From NCBI GenBank assembly GCA_029259835.1, contig JAJDEL010000812.1, forward strand, positions 1-17,409: a stretch of 17,409 nt of DNA, given 5' to 3'. The DNA is from Planctomicrobium sp. (lineage in GTDB: Bacteria > Planctomycetota > Planctomycetia > Planctomycetales > Planctomycetaceae). The translations under genes and the position numbers were made by a program. Below the pieces are notes generated by a model, which was not told the origin of the DNA, did not search any database, and was given only the letters and a program-made list of their open reading frames with translations. How positions within the stretch are numbered: position 1 is the stretch's first letter; each line of letters begins with the position of its first letter. Shown here in pieces: positions 8,761 through 14,837 of this stretch.

Positions 8761-10413
8761 ATGGCTTTTGAAATTCGGAAGTATTCTTCAATCTATAAAA
8801 TCGTCGCGGTTTTCGGCGTACTACTTGTGACTGGCTGGACGCTCTTTGAGTGGACAATCAACCGCATCTACGTCGAACAAGGGTACAGCCTGCTCTTACG
8901 GTACAAGGGGAAACCTCTCCCGTTCCTGCCAGGGATCTCGAAAGCTGCGCAGCCAGGGCAGTTCGCTGAAGTGAACGCCAATGGCTACCCGGTAGAATTG
9001 GGAGTCATTGAAGAAATGCGTGGACCAGGCCGGCACTTTTATTGCCCAATCTGGTGGGAACGAATCATTGTTGAGGATCAATTGGTCGAACCAGGCCATG
9101 TCGGAATTGCCACAAGTAAAATGGGGAAATCTCTGGGGCAAAGTGAGTATCTTGTTGACGGAGACCTTGGATCAACAGAGTACAAAGGGATCGTGCGGAA
9201 AGTCTTCGGCCCTGGACGATACCGCGTCAACACGTATGCGTACGAATTCACGCAAGTCGAATTGGTCAAACTCACTTCTGGTAGCCAGATCAAGCACTCC
9301 GGGTGGGTCGATATTCCAACTGGTTATGTCGGAGTCGTCACAAACCTGGCAGGAAATCCGGCAAAGAAAACGAAACCTGGTATTCAGGAAGAAGTGATGC
9401 CGCCGGGGCTTTATCCCATCAATCCCAAAGAACAGCAGATCGATATTGTCGAGATTGGTTACCGCGAGGTGAGCATCATCGCCAATCTTCAACTCGATCA
9501 AGAAGGAAATCTTGTCCTGGACGAAAGTGGCGAACCAGTCCTCGCCGACGACGAGAGTGGGATCACTTTTCCATCGAATGACGCCTACCAAATCAACATG
9601 GATTTCACTGCGATTTGGGGCATCATGCCCGATCAGGCATCCGGAGTGATCCGTAAATTTGGAAACGTCGATGCCGTGGAAAACAAAGTCGTGGTTCCGC
9701 AAATTGAAAGTATCTGTCGCAACAGGGGTTCGACACTAGGAGCGGTCGAACTTCTCGAAGGAGTCTCTCGGCAGAAATTCCAGGATGACACGTCAACAGC
9801 GTTCCAAACCGTTCTGAGTGACAAAGGGATTACTTTGCTGGAAGGAGTTGTACGGCACATCTACATCCCCCAAGACATCCGCTTGCCGATCCAGAATGCG
9901 TACATCGCCGACGAGAAAAAACTCGCCTTGGAACAAAAGCAAATCACGACGCGAACTGAAGCCGAACTCGAAGAAGCGCGAGCGAAGGTAGATCTGGAAA
10001 CGGAAATCGTTCGTGTCGATACAGAAAAGAAAGTCGCCAAGTTACTCGCCGAAGGTGAGAAAACAGCGGAAGAAACAAATGCCGAAACAATTCAATTGGC
10101 TGCTGCTATCGACAAAGAGACAGCAGAACTCGACGCTCAGGCAAAAGTGATTATCGGTGAAGCCGAATCGAATGCAAAGAAGATGCTCGAAGAAGCCAAA
10201 GCTGACAAGTTTCGCCTGGCAGTCGAAGCCTTCGGAGCCGGTGATGCCTACAATCAGTGGGTTTTTGCAAACGGCCTGCCTGAAGATATCCAACTCGACT
10301 TGCTCTACGCCGGCGAAGGAACTTTCTGGACCGACCTGAAAGGTTTTTCTGAAACACTGCTCGGTCGCGAGGCTCAACAATCGATGCCAAAGAAGTCGAA
10401 CTCTCGACCATAA
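8761..10413 (+). CDS. Membrane-anchored SPFH/band 7 protein with three GRY-NP repeats (paralogue 2)
   Basis: The product is 550 residues with the same layout as its upstream neighbour. A membrane helix lies at about 13-30 (KIVAVFGVLLVTGWTLF). The three motif copies are GVIEEMRGPGRHFYCP (81-), GIVRKVFGPGRYRVNTY (143-) and GIQEEVMPPGLYPINP (207-), spaced 62 and 64 residues. GYVGVVTNLAG before the third copy matches GYQGVVTNLAA in paralogue 1. The SPFH core is at about 270-375, ending HIYIPQDIRLPIQ; an Ala/Glu/Lys coiled coil covers about 380-480; then RLAVEAFGAGDAYNQW and a YAGEGTFWTDL tail that paralogue 1 lacks. GGAG lies 7 bases before ATG 8761. Overall identity between the two proteins is low outside these motifs, so the duplication is old. 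A paired cage like HflK-HflC is the natural model (inference). Confidence 0.87.
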   Translation: MAFEIRKYSSIYKIVAVFGVLLVTGWTLFEWTINRIYVEQGYSLLLRYKGKPLPFLPGISKAAQPGQFAEVNANGYPVELGVIEEMRGPGRHFYCPIWWERIIVEDQLVEPGHVGIATSKMGKSLGQSEYLVDGDLGSTEYKGIVRKVFGPGRYRVNTYAYEFTQVELVKLTSGSQIKHSGWVDIPTGYVGVVTNLAGNPAKKTKPGIQEEVMPPGLYPINPKEQQIDIVEIGYREVSIIANLQLDQEGNLVLDESGEPVLADDESGITFPSNDAYQINMDFTAIWGIMPDQASGVIRKFGNVDAVENKVVVPQIESICRNRGSTLGAVELLEGVSRQKFQDDTSTAFQTVLSDKGITLLEGVVRHIYIPQDIRLPIQNAYIADEKKLALEQKQITTRTEAELEEARAKVDLETEIVRVDTEKKVAKLLAEGEKTAEETNAETIQLAAAIDKETAELDAQAKVIIGEAESNAKKMLEEAKADKFRLAVEAFGAGDAYNQWVFANGLPEDIQLDLLYAGEGTFWTDLKGFSETLLGREAQQSMPKKSNSRP

Positions 10414-10893
10414 ACGCGGGTTGCCTCGAACGATTCTTATAGGAGTCGTCCCAGAGTAAATAACCGAATTGATTGAGTCTGAATCAACCGTTTGGGCGCT
10501 AGCCCCGGTTCTGAGCGTGAACCGAAATCCGATCCGGAGCTAGCGCCCAAACGGCTGATATCGGGAATCCCTGACCAGTCTGCGCAGCCATAATAGGCTG
10601 CAAGTGGGTCGATGCATTACTCACAAACTCCCTCGGCTCATCACCCAAAATTTCACTGTCCCACCCGGCGACACTTTCTCTCTTCTATCTAGTGAAGACA
10701 TCCTCTGGTAGAATTTGGACTGTGGTTCGTCAACGTCGAAGATTAGGGTTGATGAACGTTCTGATAGCGACAACGGAGCGGTATCCTTGAGTACCGACTC
10801 CAAGTTTCAAGCCTGACAAGGCACCGAATTCATATTTCATTGACCCAGTCAGACATCGTTCCAGATGTCTTTTAGATACCGGAGAACGGCTCA
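10414..10893. other. 480-bp intergenic region with a REP-like palindrome
   Basis: The left part holds two inverted repeats: TTGATT/AATCAA at 10469-10487, followed directly by the long palindrome 10484-10558 (listed separately). The right part (10560-10880) shows no reading frame with a credible ribosome site; a 60-codon minus-strand frame at 10621-10803 has no family features. TTGACC at 10840-10845 could be a -35 element, but no suitably spaced -10 is seen. GGAGAA at 10881-10886 is the ribosome site of the next small gene. Confidence 0.5.
10484..10558. repeat. REP-like long interrupted palindrome
   Basis: The arms CCGTTTGGGCGCTAGC (10488-10503) and GCTAGCGCCCAAACGG (10539-10554) are perfect reverse complements over 16 bases. 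They extend to about 25 bases each (10484-10508 and 10534-10558) with two mismatches. The 25-base spacer carries a further CGGTTC/GAACCG pair overlapping the left arm. It lies about 70 bases after the second SPFH gene. GC-rich arms, intergenic position and nested symmetry suggest a dispersed REP/MITE-like element that may also stop or protect the transcript. No second copy is in this window. Confidence 0.7.
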
Positions 10894-11115
10894 ATGGCCA
10901 AAAAAAAGCAGAAGAAAGAGAAAGAGCGTCAGAAGCGAGTTGCCAAGAAAAAACTCGAAGCGGCTGCGAAACGACGTGAAGACGACAAAAACAACAAGGA
11001 AACCAAAAACACAACAACCAAGAAGTCGGCCTACACAAAAACCGCGAACGCCAAGGCATCTCAGGTCGCTGGCACCAGCCAAAAATCCTTCACCCAACGC
11101 CGCAGCGGCGGCTAA
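10894..11115 (+). CDS. Small lysine-rich protein of unknown function
   Basis: The product is 73 residues with 19 Lys and 6 Arg, opening MAKKKQKKEKERQKRVAKKK. Residues 1-30 look like a charged helix and the remainder is Lys/Thr/Asn/Ser-rich and probably disordered. There is no signal peptide, membrane segment or metal motif. GGAGAA at 10881-10886 lies 7 bases before the ATG, which supports a real gene despite its size. Composition suggests binding to nucleic acid or another polyanion, but that is inference from charge alone; a low-complexity spurious frame remains possible. It stands alone between two large intergenic regions. Confidence 0.62.
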   Translation: MAKKKQKKEKERQKRVAKKKLEAAAKRREDDKNNKETKNTTTKKSAYTKTANAKASQVAGTSQKSFTQRRSGG

Positions 11116-11470
11116 GTTGAGCTGTAGTCGCCTCATTGGTTCAGAGGAAGTTAGCAGATTTTCACAGTCGAGTGGCACGCCCAACACGTAACGAAGTGGA
11201 GTAATGGGCGTGGCGAGCGTTGAGTCGACGTTGGTATGCTCTGATGACAAAGATGAAAATGATGGACAGTACATTACCAACGATGGAAGAATGAAAGTCA
11301 ACACTGGAATCCGCCACACCCATCCTTCCGCTGCGCTACACTCTGAGCGTGCCACCCGTCCGCCACACCCCACTCTGAGCGTGCCCCGTGGCTTGCGGCT
11401 AAAATTCTCGGGTTAATTTTCTCTCACTATCAGTTACAATTCATGCTTCTTCACTCCATGGGGGAAATTC
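11116..11470. other. 355-bp intergenic region upstream of the thioredoxin-like gene
   Basis: It contains a CACGCCC/GGGCGTG inverted repeat at 11176-11182 and 11206-11212, and a direct-repeat pair at 11311-11385 (listed separately). No gene is supported; the frame at 11204-11416 spans the repeats and has no family features. TACAAT at 11435-11440, preceded 16 bases earlier by TTAATT (11413-11418), is a weak promoter candidate. A strong Shine-Dalgarno, GGGGG at 11460-11464, precedes ATG 11471. Confidence 0.4.
11311..11385. repeat. Two-part direct repeat in intergenic DNA
   Basis: CCGCCACACCC occurs at 11311-11321 and again at 11360-11370. CACTCTGAGCGTGCC occurs at 11339-11353 and 11371-11385. 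The two elements are in the same order, 17 bases apart in the first unit and abutting in the second. This looks like a decayed tandem duplication or two copies of a dispersed intergenic element. CCGTGGCTTGCGGCT follows immediately. Confidence 0.6.
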
Positions 11471-12742
11471 ATGATTTGCACTCTGCGTATTCGAGATGTG
11501 TTTGTGGTCCTGGCGGTCTACTACCAGAGCCTCATTCTAATGGCTCAGGCGCCGGTCGAAGAAGTGATCATTCCTAAACAGCTTCAATCACTCGACGCCG
11601 ACATTCAGAAGCAACGAAACGTTTGGAAAGCCGCTCTCACCACAGCGCTTTCAGATGAAGGGAAACAGACTCCGGAATGGTGGACAGTTGATGAACGATT
11701 CGATCCATTGTCGGTCAATGGTCAGTCTTTACTAAACTATGCTCGAAAACACCCTGGGACTCCAGAGTCGCTGATTTGCTTGGCGTACATCGTCGATTGG
11801 GGAGAGGGACAGCCGTCCCATATCTTTCGTGCGGCAGCCGATGAAATCATCGCCCATCATAAGAATGATCCCGCGCTGTCATGGATTTGCTCTCGTTGTG
11901 CAAATCCAATGAACTCCGATGAGATGTGGACATTTCTGACGCGACTACGACGCGCGTCCACGAATCCAGTAGTTCAAGCCGCAGCAACATTTCATCTCGC
12001 GCGACTTCATGATGTTTCATTTCAGATTCAATTTCGAATTCCTGATCACCTCGAAAGTTTTGAAACCGCTGGTGCATTTGAGGCACGTCCTGATATCCGC
12101 AGTCGCCTGCAGGCTCTCATCGATATGGATCCAGGCGAACTTGCCAGCGAACGCGACAGATTACTCAGCGAATTCAGCGTGCGTTTCGCGGATGCAAAAC
12201 CGTGGCTTGCAACGAGAACTTGGGGACGATTGAATTATGAATTTCACGAAGACGACAATGGGCAGACGTTTAAGCAACTTGCGGATGAGCTTTCCTACGA
12301 AACCACAAACCTTCGAGTCGGTTGCATTGCGCCAGATTTCACTGGAACACGTACAGATGGTCAACCGTTCCGACTTCAAAACCGTCGCGGCAAACCAACG
12401 CTACTCATGTTTTCATTTAAGGGCTGTGGTCCGTGCGAAGCAATGTATCCATCGTTGAGAACAATTCAGAAAAAGTATGCAAAATCAGGATTCTCTGTCA
12501 TCGGGATCATGGTCGACGAAGAGAAAAAGACCGTTACGACGTCTCAAAAATCTGGTGTCATCTCATGGCCATGCATCTGGGAAGGACGCTCCGGACCCAT
12601 CGCAGAAACTTACAAAGTCCGCCACTACCCAACAGTGTTGCTTCTTGATAACGAAGGGCAAATTGTCGCAACAGACATACGAAAAAAAGACCATCTGATT
12701 GCTTATCTTGAGGAGATTTTGAAGAGCATTTCAAACCCATGA
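11471..12742 (+). CDS. Exported TlpA-like thioredoxin-fold protein
   Basis: The product is 423 residues. A short hydrophobic leader (about 9-26, ending LMAQA) suggests export. Residues about 30-280 form a helical, Trp-rich region of no family I recognise. Residues about 284-420 are an AhpC/TSA-TlpA redoxin domain: GCIAPDFTGTRTDGQPF, then the active site FKGCGPCEAMYP (C319, C322), then the cis-proline strand HYPTVLLLD (P387). Such proteins reduce disulfides or supply electrons outside the cytoplasm. The CGPC pair is intact, so the domain is probably active. GGGGG at 11460-11464 precedes the ATG by 6 bases. Planctomycetes often carry such large N-extended redoxins, and the extension may bind the partner (inference). 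It ends convergently toward the minus-strand block. Confidence 0.86.
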   Translation: MICTLRIRDVFVVLAVYYQSLILMAQAPVEEVIIPKQLQSLDADIQKQRNVWKAALTTALSDEGKQTPEWWTVDERFDPLSVNGQSLLNYARKHPGTPESLICLAYIVDWGEGQPSHIFRAAADEIIAHHKNDPALSWICSRCANPMNSDEMWTFLTRLRRASTNPVVQAAATFHLARLHDVSFQIQFRIPDHLESFETAGAFEARPDIRSRLQALIDMDPGELASERDRLLSEFSVRFADAKPWLATRTWGRLNYEFHEDDNGQTFKQLADELSYETTNLRVGCIAPDFTGTRTDGQPFRLQNRRGKPTLLMFSFKGCGPCEAMYPSLRTIQKKYAKSGFSVIGIMVDEEKKTVTTSQKSGVISWPCIWEGRSGPIAETYKVRHYPTVLLLDNEGQIVATDIRKKDHLIAYLEEILKSISNP

Positions 12743-12807
12743 ACTCTGATAGAACAGGGGCGTCATTATTCTCGGGCCACGGGGCGGCTCAACCGGCAAG
12801 TCTGTTT

Positions 12808-12822
12808 GGCCACCCTGTGGCC
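12808..12822. terminator. Possible bidirectional hairpin after the thioredoxin-like gene
   Basis: GGCCAC CCT GTGGCC forms a perfect 6-bp stem with a 3-base loop. GGCTC (12786-12790) and GAGCC (12829-12833) give an outer stem. It sits between the convergent redoxin gene and aminotransferase remnant. There is no T-run on either strand, so it is not a classic intrinsic terminator. Confidence 0.35.
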
Positions 12823-12849
12823 TGCGAAGAGCCTGACTTATCTATCTAT

Positions 12850-13188
12850 TCACTCCATTACAGCTTTCACCGCCTCCGCAAGACGCTTCATCCCGTCCTT
12901 GATGCCGTCTGGGGTTTGGACTCCGTAGCTGAGTCGCATTTGGTGAAACGGTCGATCTTCGACCGGACCGGCGTAGCAGAGTTCGCCGGGGACGTACATG
13001 ACGCCGTTCTGAACGGCCTGTTTGAAGAGTGGGCTTTCGAAGCCGGTGGCGAGTGATTCCGGGAGGGACATCCAGACGTACAGGCCGCCGTGTGGAGTGA
13101 CCCAGGTAACGCCTTCGATGCCGCTAAAGTAACTGTCGGCGGCAGCGAGCATGGCGTCTCGTTTTTCTTGATACCCAGCGCGGACTTT
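12850..13188 (-). pseudogene. Detached C-terminal fragment of a PLP aminotransferase
   Basis: The minus strand encodes 112 residues from KVRAGYQEKRDAM to AVME and a TGA. It matches residues 317-428 of the intact aminotransferase at 14838-16124. Both segments are exactly 339 bases with no indel; by hand I count about 50 base differences (85 % identity) and 13 residue differences (88 %). An in-frame TAA at 13189-13191 closes the frame just upstream, and the PLP-binding part is missing, so no working enzyme can be made. The reading frame is undamaged, so an internal start (ATG at 13152) cannot be excluded but would give a fold-less stub. Substitutions at nearly neutral spacing suggest an old copy rather than a recent tandem duplication. 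Confidence 0.88.
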
Positions 13189-13191
13189 TTA

Positions 13192-13321
13192 GATGAATTT
13201 CGTAAACACCACTCGTACCAACTCTTCTCCCGCAAACTTCACCCACCCTTCAGCCACTTCTTCCAATCGGCGACGCGATTTCGACTCGATCCAGTTGTTC
13301 TCTGCGTTCGCCGGGAAAAAC
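13192..13321 (-). other. Unassigned scrap between two gene remnants
   Basis: On the minus strand one frame is open through this stretch and ends at TAA 13189-13191. Its peptide, including WIESKSRRRLEEVAEGW and VKFAGEELVRVVFTKFI, looks like the natural C-terminus of a protein rather than random sequence, but I recognise no family. The last 25 bases also resemble, poorly, the intact aminotransferase just upstream of its shared segment (SGVY-like reading in another frame), so the exact junction is unclear. Confidence 0.35.
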
Positions 13322-13372
13322 TCACAGAACGAGGATCGATCCGATCCAACTCAGTGGCCGTAATTTGATCAT
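13322..13372 (-). pseudogene. Severed start of a second EF-hand/SGNH-type gene
   Basis: The minus strand has AGGAG at 13383-13379, a 6-base spacer, then ATG 13372 and the peptide MIKLRPLSWIGSILVL before TGA. The intact EF-hand gene begins MIQLKHLSWIGCILTL; 11 of 16 residues and 35 of 48 bases agree by hand count, including AGTTGGATCGGA in a row. It begins 23 bases after the stop of the intact gene. A tandem paralogue whose body has been lost is the simplest reading. Confidence 0.6.
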
Positions 13373-13395
13373 CACATTCTCCTGTATTCTGGATT

Positions 13396-14616
13396 TTAAT
13401 CACCGATCCCGTCGCCGTTGGCGTCCTCCACGCCGGACAAGGGGTTCGCCAGAACGGCCTGCCAGGCGATCTCGCGGAACTTGTCATGAAGCGCCCGACT
13501 CGGGAAGCCGTCCCCTTTTTCGCCCACCCGACTTTTGATGAGGGCTGGCGATTTTTTGTAAAGAGTTGCATAGAAGACGTATCCCTCCAGCCATTCGAGG
13601 CCTGGCCCGAGATGCCCGAGCGGGTCGCGCCAGAGAGCGTTTTCCTCCGCCTTGCCGACGGCCCTATGGATGCCCTCGATGCCGGGCAGTTCGCCGCGGT
13701 GGTAGGCCTCGACCGCGAGAGTCAGGGCCTCGCTCGTCGGGAGGACGAAGATTCGATCACCGTGGGTCTCACGGAGTTCACCGATGAGTTCTTCGAAGAC
13801 CGCGTCTTTCTGTTCATCGATGCCTCGGATGAGTTCGCCGGTAAGTTCGTCCTCCGAGGCTGGGGGTTTCTCCATGTGTCGGATCGAGGGCCAGGCATCC
13901 GAAAGGTAGAACTTCATTCCTGGCGAATGCTGGTCACAGAACTCGATCCAGCAACCGTAAAAACGAGCGCGGTCAGCAATGTAGGGTCCCCACATCATCG
14001 CGTCCCATTTGGCGTTCGCGATAGAGGCGAGGAGCTTCGGTGTAGGCTTTCCATCGAACTGGAAGATTCCGTTTTCCTGCTCCCACTTGTAGCGGGCGCT
14101 GCCGGTGACGCCCCCGCTTGTGTGAAGGTGGAGCGGTTGCTCGGCGAAGCCGGCCGCCCGAACGATCCCGGGGAGACTTCTATAGCCAGGGGCCATGAAG
14201 CTATGACCAGTGCCCACGATCCGCAGGGCACCGTCGGCTGGTTTGTCGAAGGAGGCGATCTTCGGAAAGAGAGCCTTCAGTTCATCGGGAGTCTTGTAGC
14301 AGGCCGCGTGATCAGGGAAACGCGTCTCCATCCAGCCCGGATCGAATTTCGGCGCGGTTTTTTTCCCGCCTCGCTTGGGCTTTTTCTGCAAGCGACGGGC
14401 CTCGTCGCGGTAATCGAGCGCCTCTTGGACTGTGAGTTTTCCGTCGCCATTCTCATCGGCCTCCGGAAACTGTTTCAGCCAGCGGGCCAGCTGTTCGGGT
14501 GTGACCTTCCGATTGGGCTTCTGTGCGAGGAGAGGCGGCGTCATCACGGCGCTCAGGGTGAGGATACATCCGATCCAACTGAGGTGTTTTAATTGAATCA
14601 TCATCTTCATGTTCAT
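13396..14616 (-). CDS. Exported EF-hand protein with SGNH-hydrolase-like domain
   Basis: The product is 406 residues from ATG 14616. A signal peptide (LSWIGCILTLSAVMTPPLLAQ) covers about 12-32. A canonical EF-hand calcium loop follows: D54-E-N56-G-D58-G-K60 to E65. After a Lys-rich linker, the main domain starts LRIVGTGHSFMAPG, where S139 fits the nucleophile position of an SGNH hydrolase. DPLGHLG (D331, H335) could supply the acid/histidine pair. The SGNH call is inference; the domain is more distant than textbook esterases. The protein ends DANGDGIGD (398-406), a second calcium-loop start cut by the stop, so the C-terminus may be naturally short or truncated. Several in-frame ATGs (14616, 14610, 14604, 14601) lie close together and none has a good ribosome site; homology to the downstream fragment favours 14601 or just above. 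GC is somewhat higher than in most neighbours. Confidence 0.75.
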   Translation of the reverse strand: MNMKMMIQLKHLSWIGCILTLSAVMTPPLLAQKPNRKVTPEQLARWLKQFPEADENGDGKLTVQEALDYRDEARRLQKKPKRGGKKTAPKFDPGWMETRFPDHAACYKTPDELKALFPKIASFDKPADGALRIVGTGHSFMAPGYRSLPGIVRAAGFAEQPLHLHTSGGVTGSARYKWEQENGIFQFDGKPTPKLLASIANAKWDAMMWGPYIADRARFYGCWIEFCDQHSPGMKFYLSDAWPSIRHMEKPPASEDELTGELIRGIDEQKDAVFEELIGELRETHGDRIFVLPTSEALTLAVEAYHRGELPGIEGIHRAVGKAEENALWRDPLGHLGPGLEWLEGYVFYATLYKKSPALIKSRVGEKGDGFPSRALHDKFREIAWQAVLANPLSGVEDANGDGIGD

Positions 14617-14766
14617 TTGCTGGTTAGCATCACTCGTCCCCGGAGGGGACAGCGCCAATGTGCTTTTCATTAGAGGAACTGTTTATGGGGCGTCGGCGAC
14701 TTGAAAATGGTGTCGCTGAAGCCCTGCTAACATCCTTAATTTCTAACTGTGAGAACATCGTCTCAC

Positions 14767-14788
14767 AAAAACACTGGCAGAGCCAGTG
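14767..14788 (-). terminator. Intrinsic terminator of the aminotransferase gene
   Basis: Read on the minus strand, CACTGGC-TCT-GCCAGTG (14788 to 14772) is a perfect 7-bp stem with a 3-base loop and is followed at once by TTTTT (14771-14767). It lies about 50 bases after the aminotransferase stop. A second hairpin (TGTGAGA/TCTCACA, 14748-14767) follows it. Together they should separate aminotransferase transcription from the EF-hand gene. Confidence 0.78.
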
Positions 14789-14837
14789 GAACACTCAATT
14801 CAACCGTAATTTTGTCAGTGCCACCCGTCGAAACGCT

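Noticed and set aside
7115..10413. True bacterial vault particle genes
   Set aside because: Repeat-SPFH-helix order is similar, but both proteins carry an N-terminal membrane helix and I cannot show sequence homology to major vault protein.
11204..11416. 70-codon plus-strand frame before the redoxin gene
   Set aside because: It runs through the direct repeats, with no family features and a peptide dominated by repeat-derived residues.
12888..13235. 115-codon minus-strand frame across the aminotransferase remnant
   Set aside because: Out of frame with the 88 % identical aminotransferase peptide; a shadow.
13486..14592. 368-codon open frame on the plus strand opposite the EF-hand gene
   Set aside because: The minus strand has a signal peptide, EF-hand loop and SGNH-like motif; the plus-strand frame has none and no ribosome site. 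Long antisense frames arise from GC-rich codon usage.
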